From assembly GCF_904846605.1 (NCBI RefSeq), contig NZ_CAJHBI010000002.1:83918-147917 (forward strand): a stretch of DNA of 64,000 bases, read 5' to 3'. This document shows, piece after piece, positions 34,542-44,147 of this stretch. Positions within the stretch are counted from its first letter, which is position 1. The number at the start of each line of letters is the position of its first letter. The stretch comes from Psychrobacter sp. 72-O-c (GTDB lineage: Bacteria; Pseudomonadota; Gammaproteobacteria; Pseudomonadales; Moraxellaceae). The position numbers and the translations under genes are program-made. A model generated the notes under the pieces. It saw nothing but the letters and a program-made list of their open reading frames with translations. It did no database searches and was not told where the DNA came from.

Positions 34542-37361
34542 TTAACGCTTACGCCCAAATTTACGTTGTTTTTTATTGCTGATTTCAGTAATCGCATGGG
34601 CAATTTCTTCTTCATCAAGGCTTGCGACTTGCTGCAGAATTTGCATCATATCGGGGCTCAGCACATATTTGGCATGATGAGCGATGTCATCGATACGTTG
34701 ATCAAAAGTCAATATGCCAGTCTCTTCCTCTTTTCGTAGATAGTCGAGGCGGATAAGCGCGTTAACAAAGCTGAGAAATAATGAGCGATCAAAGAAATCA
34801 GGAATATCATCGGCATAGAGCACAGACAAACGCTGGCCTAGTAGATGGCAGAGATCAACTACTTCGTCTGCGGTCAAGTTACCTGAACCTTGCTGAGCCA
34901 GTAGGGCCAGGGTCATAAAGTAACGTTCAAGGCTTTGCTCAACGGGGGTGCCGAGCACCTCTAACTGCTGATAACGGTTACTATTGGCTTCAGGGACGCT
35001 GAGCATGCCGTCACTTAATTCAACAATAAGACCATGAGTCAACATATTATCAATCTTTTGATTGAGGGTATCGGTTAAACCATGGGCGGGATAATATAAA
35101 AATAATTCGCTTTGTAAGAAAGGATATAGCTGCTCCACAATACCATCTAAGCGACTGCGCTCGATACGGCCATTACGGGCTACTAAGGCCGCTAGGAACG
35201 ACTGTAGAATAAATACATGCAAGATATTATTACGGAAATAGCTGAGTAATGCCGCTTGCTTGTCCGCCACTTGAATAATATCACCTAAGATATGCGGCGT
35301 ACGTTCAATAAGCTTGAGCTTAATACCATAATCAATGATTTGCTGCGGGCTCATATCAGTGATGATCGTATCATCGGAATAAGGCTGCTTGCGCGCGATA
35401 CTTTGGTAAAGAAAGATTTGATCCCGGCAAATTTCCTCATCTAATGCTGATTTTGGTGCTGATAGTAGTACTAAGGACAACAGCGATACCGGGTTGATTA
35501 CCGCTGCTTTATTAATATGCTGCATAATCTTGACGCCAATATTATCGACCATGGCGCTGGTCTTGTCATCGAGCGGCGTATCTGTGCGATTAGCAGGCAA
35601 GCTGTTAGCAGGCACATCGAACTTTTCCATAAAATCGGTAAGATGTAAGGGTGTACCAAAACTTAGATGGACATTACCAAAGATGCGCTCAATCTTACGC
35701 CCAACTTTTAGTAACCCCATTAAGGATTCTGACTCTTTTGGTTTGCCTTTTAACTCACCAACGTAAGTGCCGCCTTCCATGATGCGCTCGTAGCCGATAT
35801 AAGTTGGAATGAATACTACCGGTTTATTGGTTTGGCGTAACTGACTGTGAATCGTCATCGCTAACATGCCCATCTTCGGTGGCAGCAGTCTTCCTGTGCG
35901 CGAGCGCCCGCCTTCAATAAAGTACTCAATAGGGGTGTTTCGGGTGATGAGGGTATGCATATATTCGCGTAATACAGCGGTATACAGCGGATTACCGCGA
36001 AAGCTGCGACGAATATAAAAGGCGACTGCACCGCGAAGCATGGGACCTAAGATTGGCACATCTAAGTTATCACCAGCGGCAACATAAGGAATACTCAGTC
36101 CACGCTTATATATAACATAAGACAGTAGAAGATAGTCGACATGGCTACGATGACAGGGCACATAAATAATTTCATGATCAGCCGCAAGCTCGCGCACACG
36201 CTCAAAATGATGCACTTCCACACCGTCATAGAGCCGCGTCCATAACCAAGTCAAAAACCGATCAAAGACCCGTATAATGGGGTGAGAGTAATTGTTGACC
36301 ATCTCATTGGCATACCCTTTAGCTAGGCTTCGTGCCTCACGGGCGCTGATATCTGATGCTTTGGCTTCGCTTTCTATCGCATACTTGATGGCAGGTGAAT
36401 AAATCAGCTTATCTACCAAGTTACGCCGATCTGATAAATCAGGACCGAGCATACTGGCGCGCTGTTTATCAAGGTAAATGTTGAGCTGCTGCTGTAACGT
36501 GTGCACCAGCTCGCGATTGGTATTAGCAGAGGGAACTAAGGCCTTAGTAATTTTCTGTGTGACGCTGTCTTGACTTAAATTACCTTGTAAATCAACTGAA
36601 ACGGCGCTGCTATCCACACCATCAAGGTTTTCAACATTATCAAGGCTAATATCCGTGCTATTAACACTATGAAGAGCTACTGGCTCATCTGTGCTGTCAT
36701 GCAGGCTTTGATAAATAATCTTGCGCAAATCTTGCGAGGGATGGAATTGTACAAAGGTATCGCGTCCCATCACTCCAATATTAAATAACTGCTTGGTAAT
36801 GCTTGGATCTTCCCAGTTATCGGCCGCTAGCAGTTTAAATAGAGAATCCTCTTTGTCAGGGGCGCGTCCCCAAAGGATAGAGACGGGTACCAACCTTATC
36901 TGCAAGTCTGGATACTGTAAAGTGGCAGCGACTAAACGCGAGAGACGCGGCGACAGCTGGTCATCTTTAGCCTTTGGATGATGTAAAAATATAATAGCCG
37001 CATTCTCACGAATTTGATGGGCAGTATCTTTTACCCCGACCAAAGCAGGCGGTAGCTTATGCTCTTGAGTTTGCAGATCAATCAAAATACTATTAGAGCG
37101 CGAATAATCTTGTAGCACATAAAAGGTTAGCGTCTGATCATCAGCATCAAATTCTGGTAGCTCGCCTAAAAGCTTAGGCTTGACGGCCACGTCGAGCGTC
37201 TGCCCTGATATCTTGCGATAAAGCTGACTAATCGGTGCATTAGAATAGGATTTTGCAACTATTGGATTGGCGTCAGCGGCTGAAGTAGTACCAGTTTCTA
37301 AGGTAGTATTATTGACTACTGGTGCCTTAAAAATCCGTTTTTTTAGGAACTTTGGTATCAT
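34542..37361 (-). CDS. plsB: Glycerol-3-phosphate 1-O-acyltransferase PlsB
   Basis: Inner-membrane enzyme acylating sn-glycerol-3-phosphate, first step of phospholipid synthesis. The acyltransferase block is complete: HRSHVDYLLLSYV (HX4D), then IRRSFRGNPLY, the glycerol-phosphate loop IEYFIEGGRSRTGRLLPPK, and VFIPTYIGYERIMEGG. 939 residues, over a hundred longer than E. coli PlsB. The extra length is an N-terminal ~50-residue leader, a Ser/Asp/Val-rich insert around 225-285, and a basic C-terminus. It stands alone, with a terminator downstream. Confidence 0.96.
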   Translation of the reverse strand: MIPKFLKKRIFKAPVVNNTTLETGTTSAADANPIVAKSYSNAPISQLYRKISGQTLDVAVKPKLLGELPEFDADDQTLTFYVLQDYSRSNSILIDLQTQEHKLPPALVGVKDTAHQIRENAAIIFLHHPKAKDDQLSPRLSRLVAATLQYPDLQIRLVPVSILWGRAPDKEDSLFKLLAADNWEDPSITKQLFNIGVMGRDTFVQFHPSQDLRKIIYQSLHDSTDEPVALHSVNSTDISLDNVENLDGVDSSAVSVDLQGNLSQDSVTQKITKALVPSANTNRELVHTLQQQLNIYLDKQRASMLGPDLSDRRNLVDKLIYSPAIKYAIESEAKASDISAREARSLAKGYANEMVNNYSHPIIRVFDRFLTWLWTRLYDGVEVHHFERVRELAADHEIIYVPCHRSHVDYLLLSYVIYKRGLSIPYVAAGDNLDVPILGPMLRGAVAFYIRRSFRGNPLYTAVLREYMHTLITRNTPIEYFIEGGRSRTGRLLPPKMGMLAMTIHSQLRQTNKPVVFIPTYIGYERIMEGGTYVGELKGKPKESESLMGLLKVGRKIERIFGNVHLSFGTPLHLTDFMEKFDVPANSLPANRTDTPLDDKTSAMVDNIGVKIMQHINKAAVINPVSLLSLVLLSAPKSALDEEICRDQIFLYQSIARKQPYSDDTIITDMSPQQIIDYGIKLKLIERTPHILGDIIQVADKQAALLSYFRNNILHVFILQSFLAALVARNGRIERSRLDGIVEQLYPFLQSELFLYYPAHGLTDTLNQKIDNMLTHGLIVELSDGMLSVPEANSNRYQQLEVLGTPVEQSLERYFMTLALLAQQGSGNLTADEVVDLCHLLGQRLSVLYADDIPDFFDRSLFLSFVNALIRLDYLRKEEETGILTFDQRIDDIAHHAKYVLSPDMMQILQQVASLDEEEIAHAITEISNKKQRKFGRKR

Positions 37362-37634
37362 AATAAAAAGTCAAATTTGTCAAATATAATGGGCGTATGA
37401 TGCCATAAAAGCAGACAAAGCGATATATAGTGTCTGTATTTACCATTAATAATATAAGGCCATAATAAGGTTCTCTGAATCATCATTTAAATGACTAGAT
37501 ACTTAGAGCATCAGCTATTTACAGTGTTAAATATTTAGGCCATCGACTATTTAAACTAACAGCATATATGCGTAAGATGAGTAACGCTATACTTAAGCTT
37601 ATCTTCTATCACCACTCATTGAAGTTCGACACTT

Positions 37635-38105
37635 ATGACTCCTGCTATCAAACTTGCCAAACAGCTTGGCCTTGATTATCAGCTACACGAATATAGGCAT
37701 GATAATAGTGCAACCTCTTATGGATTAGAAGCGGCTGAAAAACTAGGTGTTACTGCCGCACAAGTTTTTAAAACGTTAGTGGTAGCAACGGAAACTGGCG
37801 CGTTAGCAGTCGCTATTGTGCCCGTCGATACAACATTGAATTTTAAGAAAATGGCCAAAGCGCTTAGCTGCAAAAAGGTACAAATGGCCGATCCCAAGCA
37901 AGTCGCGCGTAGTACCGGCTATGTACTTGGCGGCGTCAGTCCATTAGGGCAAAAAAAACGCTTAACGACAGTAATAGACGTATCGGCGCAAGTACAACCA
38001 ACCATTTACGTCAGTGCGGGACGTCGTGGGTTGGAGATTGAGCTACCTCCGAAGCAGTTGGCGGAAGTGTTAAATGCTTGCTTTGTAGATATTGCCGATA
38101 GCTAA
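37635..38105 (+). CDS. ybaK: Cys-tRNA(Pro)/Cys-tRNA(Cys) deacylase YbaK
   Basis: Trans-editing enzyme that hydrolyses cysteine mischarged onto tRNA-Pro. Family features: the VTAAQVFKTLVV segment, the conserved KMAKALSCKKVQMADP with the catalytic-site lysine, and YVLGGVSPLGQKKRL. 156 residues, normal length. It starts divergently from plsB. Confidence 0.92.
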   Translation: MTPAIKLAKQLGLDYQLHEYRHDNSATSYGLEAAEKLGVTAAQVFKTLVVATETGALAVAIVPVDTTLNFKKMAKALSCKKVQMADPKQVARSTGYVLGGVSPLGQKKRLTTVIDVSAQVQPTIYVSAGRRGLEIELPPKQLAEVLNACFVDIADS

Positions 38106-38216
38106 TAGCTAATAACTAATAGCTGATAATTAACAGCTATTATAGATTTTCAAACTTGCTAAGCTCTAATTTTAAATGGATAACCCTATACTACACTTAC
38201 TACAAGGATGCTACGT

Positions 38217-38591
38217 ATGCCGCATTTAACTATTCAAGCCACACCTAATGTCACCATCCCTCATGCTGAGTCTTTACTGAAAACGCTCAATAAAGCGCTT
38301 TGGGATAGTGGGCACTTTGGTAAGCCCACTGATATTAAGGCTCGCATGCTCCCAATAACGACCTTTTTAGTAGGAGTAGAAGATGATGAGCAAGAGCATG
38401 GTTTTATTTACGCGCATTTTAAATTAATGGCAGGTCGTGATATCAATGTGCGCAATCAGTTGGCAGAGCTACTGTTTGCTACCATAGAGGATAAGCTAGG
38501 CGCAGCGCAGTCAGGTCGCACGGCGCTACAAATATGCGTCGAAGTAGAAGAGATTAGCGCTGTTTATCAAAAGAAAATGCTTAGTCGTTGA
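38217..38591 (+). CDS. 5-carboxymethyl-2-hydroxymuconate isomerase-family tautomerase
   Basis: Member of the tautomerase superfamily (COG3232). The family uses an N-terminal proline exposed after removal of Met as the catalytic base; translation from 38217 starts MPHLTIQATPN, placing Pro at that position, and AAGG lies 9 bp upstream. An ATG three codons earlier is therefore rejected. C-terminal segment RTALQICVEVEEIS is typical. None of the other homoprotocatechuate-pathway genes are nearby, so the substrate may differ. Confidence 0.85.
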   Translation: MPHLTIQATPNVTIPHAESLLKTLNKALWDSGHFGKPTDIKARMLPITTFLVGVEDDEQEHGFIYAHFKLMAGRDINVRNQLAELLFATIEDKLGAAQSGRTALQICVEVEEISAVYQKKMLSR

Positions 38592-38693
38592 GAGTGAGGT
38601 TTTAAGCTTTGGGCTTCTGTTTTACGAATGACGAAAGTTTTTATTGAAAAGTTATCGATGTTAGGAATTAATTTTGTTTCGAATGAACAATAG

Positions 38694-38723
38694 AAAAAGC
38701 GCCCAGTATATAGGCGCTTTTTT
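38694..38723. terminator. Bidirectional terminator
   Basis: AAAAAGCGCC / GGCGCTTTTT with a 9-nt loop, between the convergent tautomerase and acyl-CoA dehydrogenase genes. Confidence 0.85.
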
Positions 38724-38753
38724 AGTTATTGCTGATTACTGCTTAATTAAATT

Positions 38754-40574
38754 CTAGTCTAAGAAAGCAAAGCTTTCAATCGGCATCGCAGTCATGCTCT
38801 CGCTTGGGGCGACCATAGCTTCGGCGTGACCTGAGGTACGTGGCAGAAGTTTGTCAAAATAGAACTCTGCGGTTTGGATTTTGGCTTCGTAAAATTCTGG
38901 TGCTTCTGTACCGCCATTTTCTAGCTTGTCATAGGCTACTGCTGCCATGCGCGCCCAGTGATAGCCCATCATTACATAGCCTGAGTACATCAAGAAGTCA
39001 TCTGAAGCTGCTGAGATAATTTCACGGTCTTTACGTGCCATTAGCATCAAGCGAACCGTTAAAGTATTCCATTCGGCACATAGCTTAGTTAACGCCCAAA
39101 CAAATTTGCGCATGTCTTTATCAAGCGCGTATTCACCACACCATTTCATGATGCTCGAGGTATAGTCGCGGATGATTTTACCTTTTGACTGTAAGATAAC
39201 TTTACGGCCTAATAAATCTAATGCTTGAATACCGGTCGTACCTTCATACATAGTAGCAATACGGGCATCACGAGCAATCAGTTCCATACCCCATTCTTTG
39301 ATATAACCGTGGCCACCGTAGATTTGTTGACCGTGTTTGGCCGCTTCAATACCTAGCTCAGTTAAGAAGCCTTTTAGGATTGGCGTGTAGAAGCCAAGCT
39401 TGTCATCCCACTTTTCAAATTCTTCATCATCCTCATTAACAATGCCTTGTGCCATCTTATCCGCATAGCGTGCTGAATGATAAATCATTGAGCGACCGCC
39501 TTCGGCAAAGGCTTTTTGGGTCAATAGCATACGACGTACGTCCGCATGATGAATAATGGCATCAGCGACTTTTTCAGGATCTTTTGTACCTGATATTGCG
39601 CGCATAGAACGGCGATCTTTAGCATATGGTAGGGCGTTTTGGAATGACAATTCAGTATGTGCTAAGCCTTCGATACCGGTGCCGATACGCGCGGTATTCA
39701 TAAAGGTGAACATGGCTTTGAGACCTTTATTCGGCTCACCAATGAGGTAAGCAACCGCCCCATCAAAGTTCAGTACACAAGTGGCTGATGAGTTGATACC
39801 CATTTTGTGTTCAATAGAACCACAAGTAACGCCATTACGCTCACCAATTTCACCTTCAGCATTCGGTAAAAATTTTGGTACGATAAATAATGAAATACCG
39901 CGTGTGCCTTCTGGAGCATCCGGTAGGCGTGCTAGAACAATGTGAACGATGTTTTCGGTTAAATCATGCTCACCACTTGAGATAAATATTTTGGTGCCGC
40001 TAAGCTTATAGCTTCCGTCATCTTGTGGTATGGCTTTTGACTTAACCTGGCCCAAGTCTGTACCACACTGTGGCTCAGTCAAACACATAGTACCAGCCCA
40101 AGAGCCATCTACCAATTTATGTAAATAGGTCTCTTTTTGCTCATCGTTACCGTATTGCATTATAGTATTGATACAACCGGTCGATAGACCAGGATACATC
40201 GCCCACGGCCAGTTTGCCGTACCGATCATTTCAGCTTTGATTAGGTTCAATGAGGTCGGTAAGTTCATACCGCCGTATTCTTCAGGATAAGAAATACCTT
40301 GCCAACCACCCTCTATAAACTGGTTGTAAGCTTCTTTAAAGCCTTTGGGCGTTGTTACCACGCCGTTATCAAAATGACAGCCTTCTGCATCTGCTGGCTG
40401 ATAAAGAGGAGCAAGGACGTTTTCGGCAAAATCAGCCATCCCTTGCAAAACCATATCGACCGTTTCAGGATCGGCATTGTGGCCATTATCTAAGTCCTTA
40501 TAATGAGTTTGAAAATCAAATACATCATTAATCAAAAACTTAATATCACGTAAGGGGGCTTTGTAAGTTAACAT
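38754..40574 (-). CDS. Acyl-CoA dehydrogenase (long, C-terminally extended class)
   Basis: FAD enzyme introducing the alpha-beta double bond in acyl-CoA during beta-oxidation. Features: FIEGGWQGISYPEEYGG, AGTMCLTEPQCGTDLG with KLSGTKIFISSGEHDL, FTFMNTARIGTGIEGL, and the C-terminal YGGHGYIKEWGMELIARDARI with MYEGTTGIQALDLLGRK. At 606 residues it is the longer class with an extra C-terminal helical domain, not the ~380-residue short form. No other beta-oxidation gene or regulator lies next to it; electron transfer flavoprotein must be elsewhere. Confidence 0.93.
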   Translation of the reverse strand: MLTYKAPLRDIKFLINDVFDFQTHYKDLDNGHNADPETVDMVLQGMADFAENVLAPLYQPADAEGCHFDNGVVTTPKGFKEAYNQFIEGGWQGISYPEEYGGMNLPTSLNLIKAEMIGTANWPWAMYPGLSTGCINTIMQYGNDEQKETYLHKLVDGSWAGTMCLTEPQCGTDLGQVKSKAIPQDDGSYKLSGTKIFISSGEHDLTENIVHIVLARLPDAPEGTRGISLFIVPKFLPNAEGEIGERNGVTCGSIEHKMGINSSATCVLNFDGAVAYLIGEPNKGLKAMFTFMNTARIGTGIEGLAHTELSFQNALPYAKDRRSMRAISGTKDPEKVADAIIHHADVRRMLLTQKAFAEGGRSMIYHSARYADKMAQGIVNEDDEEFEKWDDKLGFYTPILKGFLTELGIEAAKHGQQIYGGHGYIKEWGMELIARDARIATMYEGTTGIQALDLLGRKVILQSKGKIIRDYTSSIMKWCGEYALDKDMRKFVWALTKLCAEWNTLTVRLMLMARKDREIISAASDDFLMYSGYVMMGYHWARMAAVAYDKLENGGTEAPEFYEAKIQTAEFYFDKLLPRTSGHAEAMVAPSESMTAMPIESFAFLD

Positions 40575-40999
40575 AGTCAGTCTCTTTATCTCGTTCGTTG
40601 ACGTTGATTTACTAATTGGCTTTTATTCAGAGTATCTATTCAAAATGTCTATTCAAAGTATCAGGTATTAAGAGTCAGTTTTATTAAGTATGGCTTACTC
40701 ATAATTTTTTAGTTTAAGAATTTCTTAACGAATCAGCTTGCCGCAAGAATATCCTTAGTATAAGTCTTCTACAGCGACAAATATATAATATATAACTAAT
40801 ATTCATGGTTCAACTAAAAAACAATAAATATAATTTATCAATAAAAGTTGATATACGACAAATAATCAACCGTAACGCATCAATTAAATGCTAGTGATAA
40901 GACGTTCATCAGAATGTCTCAAAAAGCCAAGCTATACTTACTAAACTAACGATAAACGAAATAGAGTCAAGTTAATTTATTTAATGAGGACAACATTTT
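40575..40999. other. Intergenic region between divergent acyl-CoA dehydrogenase and FUSC genes
   Basis: 425 bp, AT-rich with partial short direct repeats of the type TATTCA-AAGT near 40630-40670. AATGAGGACA (about 40983-40992) is a probable ribosome site of the FUSC gene. No RNA or ORF supported. Confidence 0.35.
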
Positions 41000-42127
41000 A
41001 TGGCTGTATCAAGGCATATGGTACCGCTTACCCTTTGGATCAAAAATGTACTTATTAGCTTTAAGAGCTTAATCCGTGGTGAGCTGGCGCATCTGCTAAC
41101 GGTCAATCGAAGCCAGCGGCCGTGGCACATGCCGATTATTGCCGCTATTGCCATCAGCTTCCCCATATTTGTAGGGGCGTATTTCGGTGCGTTATCTTCA
41201 GGGATTAAAGCATCCTTAGGGGCAATGGTGATCTTAAACTTGCCATTAGTAGGCAAGCTGCCTTATCGCTTGGTGACGGTAATGGCATGGGGCTTTGCGA
41301 TGTCGCTATGCTTTGCACTGGGACTTATAGCGCAACAAGTACCTATCATTAGACTGCCCGTATTTACGCTGATAGCCTTTGGTATTGTTATTTTTGGACG
41401 TTATTATCGTCAGCCACCGCCAGCAGGATTGTTTGTGATGATGGCGAGTGCCATCGCGCTCTTTATTCCCCTGCCACTGGTGCAAGTGTTGCCGGCGACG
41501 GGACTGGTGATGCTCGGTAGTGGCTTTGCCCTAACCATGGCGCTGCTATATTCGCTATTTTTATTAGCGACGCGTGAGATTATACCTGCGCCAACCCATA
41601 CCTATCAGCCGGATACCATTATTGAAAGTATTATGGTCGCAGGCTTTGTCAGTTTGGCACTATTAATAGCAGTCATGCTGGAGATGTCTAATCCGTATTG
41701 GGCCGCGGTCAGCTGCTTCATTATTATTCAGGGCATTCATTTGCGTACCATGTGGATTAAGCAGTTTCACCGCTTGCTAGGGACATTAATAGGGGTAGGG
41801 CTGGCGAGCTGGATGTTATCTTGGGGGCTAGCAATATGGGGTGTGGCAGTTGCGATACTGATTATGATGCTCTGTATTGAGACCTTAGTCGATCGTCATT
41901 ATGGGCTAGCAGTGATATTTATTACCCCGCTGACGATATTTATCGCTGAATATGGCAGTGGTTTACCGCTTTCACAGCAAGCTTATCAAAACGTTATTCA
42001 CGCGCGCCTGCTTGATACCGCGCTTGGCTGTCTGGTCGGTCTTAGTGGCGGAATGGTCATGCAGTCAACAAATTTGCGCGTACCGCTTCGCCGTGTGGAA
42101 ACTTGGCTACTGACTCGCTTTAGTTAG
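41000..42127 (+). CDS. FUSC-family inner-membrane protein
   Basis: 375 residues, nearly all in two blocks of hydrophobic helices (about 45-175 and 205-325) joined by a short hydrophilic linker, as in aromatic acid exporter/FUSC proteins. The second block begins PYWAAVSCFIIIQGIHLRTMW and continues with FHRLLGTLIGVGLASWML, the recognisable repeat of that family. It lacks the large cytoplasmic domain of E. coli AaeB/YccS. Function unknown; export of an aromatic compound is a guess from the family. Confidence 0.78.
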   Translation: MAVSRHMVPLTLWIKNVLISFKSLIRGELAHLLTVNRSQRPWHMPIIAAIAISFPIFVGAYFGALSSGIKASLGAMVILNLPLVGKLPYRLVTVMAWGFAMSLCFALGLIAQQVPIIRLPVFTLIAFGIVIFGRYYRQPPPAGLFVMMASAIALFIPLPLVQVLPATGLVMLGSGFALTMALLYSLFLLATREIIPAPTHTYQPDTIIESIMVAGFVSLALLIAVMLEMSNPYWAAVSCFIIIQGIHLRTMWIKQFHRLLGTLIGVGLASWMLSWGLAIWGVAVAILIMMLCIETLVDRHYGLAVIFITPLTIFIAEYGSGLPLSQQAYQNVIHARLLDTALGCLVGLSGGMVMQSTNLRVPLRRVETWLLTRFS

Positions 42128-42197
42128 AATAGGAAAAAGTGGTTAGTAATTTATCATGTTATGGGCTTACGGGATCGCCACACCCACGCTACCTCAA

Positions 42198-43082
42198 TCA
42201 TGCTGATTGGTTTTTTAATGTAGCAGCCGCCTGCGCCACATCAATCACCTGTCCTGTCCAGCGCTCAAAGCTCAAAGCCGCTTGTCCAATAAGCATGCCA
42301 TAACCGTCGGACGTCTGCGCACCGCGCGTGGCAAAATGCTGTAAAAAGGGTAACGCACGCCCATACATCATATCGTAAGCAAAATGGCAAGCTAGCTCAT
42401 CGGCTAGTGGCAAGGTATCCCCTGACAGACCTATAGATGTTGCATTAACAATCAAATCAAAGTGTCCGGTCAAATCGGCAGTGGTGCAAGTATCAATATG
42501 ATGCTGATTAATAGTAGGACTGGCGTTGCTCAGTTCTGAGACCAACTCTGTCGCCTTGCTCAACGTGCGATTAGCAAGGGTCAGCTGTCCAATACCCGCT
42601 TGTATGAGCGGCAATATCACCCCGCGCGCTGCACCGCCTGCGCCAATGATGGCGACCCGTGCGCCGTCAAGCGGCCAGCCTAATCTCGTAATATGATTGA
42701 TCAATCCTTGGCCATCGGTATTGTCACCGTATAGCGCCTCGGCTATTGGTAAACCAGCGTCTAACAAGTCTTTATTTAATAAGAGAGTATTGACCGCCCC
42801 TGCAACTTTGGCATGTTCAGATAAGCCGCCACGCATCAGGCTGCAATCATAAGCCATTTGCTTAAACGGTACGGTCACATTAGCACCAATACCGCCGCCA
42901 TGAAAAAACGCCTCAACCACAGCGGTAAAGCTGGCCGTATCATCAGGGCAGTACTGGCGCTGATAGCCAATATCAATCCCGACTTGCGCGGCGAATACTT
43001 GATGAATCTGAGGTGATTTACTGTGGGCAATGGGATTGCCAATAACGATAAAGTGCTGAGTCATCTGAGTCATCTGAGTCAT
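42198..43082 (-). CDS. aroE: Shikimate dehydrogenase
   Basis: NADP-dependent reduction of 3-dehydroshikimate. Substrate motif GNPIAHSKSP, then GANVTVPFKQ with the catalytic lysine, TDGQGLI, the nucleotide loop IGAGGAARGVILPL and NRT. 294 residues. The start region carries three in-frame copies of ATGACTCAG, so translation could begin at 43082, 43073 or 43064; the last gives the usual family N-terminus. It converges with the FUSC gene. Confidence 0.95.
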   Translation of the reverse strand: MTQMTQMTQHFIVIGNPIAHSKSPQIHQVFAAQVGIDIGYQRQYCPDDTASFTAVVEAFFHGGGIGANVTVPFKQMAYDCSLMRGGLSEHAKVAGAVNTLLLNKDLLDAGLPIAEALYGDNTDGQGLINHITRLGWPLDGARVAIIGAGGAARGVILPLIQAGIGQLTLANRTLSKATELVSELSNASPTINQHHIDTCTTADLTGHFDLIVNATSIGLSGDTLPLADELACHFAYDMMYGRALPFLQHFATRGAQTSDGYGMLIGQAALSFERWTGQVIDVAQAAATLKNQSA

Positions 43083-43472
43083 AGCCTGTTATTAAGTAGC
43101 GGTCTGATATGCTAAATAGTGGTCTGATAGGTTAGCTGGTTGAGTTGCTGCTTCGCGACGGATGGCTTTACTATTATTTATTGCCAATCACTTTTAGCAA
43201 GTAAAACAATAAACCGTCCTTATCATAGGGGATAAAAATATCTTTAACAAATTTGTTCTATCTGGGATTGTTAACCGTAACGTAAAGGGTAGTCAAGTGT
43301 TAGGCAGTTGGGTACACTGTAAGGCATAAAAGTTCGTCATCAACACGCTCTAATGACAGCAACTTTATAAGAAAAATTGTTTATAGCAAATGATTCTTTA
43401 TTATCGGCGGCATATCTGCCGGCCCGTTAATCCTATTTTGATACCAACCTAAAAAATGTGAGTAAATTACCC
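43083..43472. other. Intergenic region between divergent aroE and a lipoprotein gene
   Basis: 390 bp. A TACACT at 43313-43318 may be the -10 of the lipoprotein-pabC unit; no matching -35. Nothing else supported. Confidence 0.35.
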
Positions 43473-44144
43473 ATGTGGAAGAACCCCCTACAGACTTTTG
43501 CGATCGGTATAACGATGGCAGTTGGCGTGTCATTGAGTGCGTGTGATAACTCTAAACCCGACACTGTTGAAGAGGCCGCCTCTGGTATTGGTACCGAGCA
43601 AGCACCTGACACAGAGTCGGTACAAGCAAATCCCACTCCAGAAGGAGACTTAGATGGTGCCACTGCTGGTCAAGGTACATCGGTGAGCTACGCTATATCA
43701 GCGTGGGACTCTGAGGAAGTAGAACCGCTCAAAATTGACGACCTTGATGGTATTAAAGCCACCTTCGGTAAAGTGGTAAGCACGGATGAAAATAGCCTAG
43801 ACTATGCCAGTAATCCGGCGTCCAAATTTCGCTTCATGAAGGCTGATGAGCCTTATTTGGACCTCATCGACTCCGAGAAATATCTTGAGCTTGGTTGGTA
43901 TTATGCCAATCCTACCGACTCTGATGAGGAAAAAGAGCTGAGTAAAGCACATGCCAAAAAGTCCTATAAACTGGCGCGGCAACTGATGGGTAATGAGGGT
44001 GGCAAGGTACTCGCTGATATACTCAACGGCCAAATCATCAAAAACAAAACCACTGGCGGACAAAAAATAGAACTGGCAAAATGTGAGTTTTATAGTTGTA
44101 TGCTGGTACTTAATAAATCAAGTGAACAAACAGAGGCCAGTTAA
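43473..44144 (+). CDS. Lipoprotein of unknown function
   Basis: Starts MWKNPLQTFAIGITMAVGV and has the lipobox LSAC, giving a mature lipid-anchored protein of about 200 residues. The first ~60 mature residues are acidic and Thr/Ala/Gly/Pro-rich; the rest is a mixed, probably folded domain with C-terminal cysteines (AKCEFYSCMLVL). A GTG 5 codons upstream opens the same frame, but GAG spacing favours the ATG. It ends 3 bp before pabC, so they are likely co-transcribed. No domain recognised. Confidence 0.7.
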   Translation: MWKNPLQTFAIGITMAVGVSLSACDNSKPDTVEEAASGIGTEQAPDTESVQANPTPEGDLDGATAGQGTSVSYAISAWDSEEVEPLKIDDLDGIKATFGKVVSTDENSLDYASNPASKFRFMKADEPYLDLIDSEKYLELGWYYANPTDSDEEKELSKAHAKKSYKLARQLMGNEGGKVLADILNGQIIKNKTTGGQKIELAKCEFYSCMLVLNKSSEQTEAS

Positions 44145-44147
44145 ATC

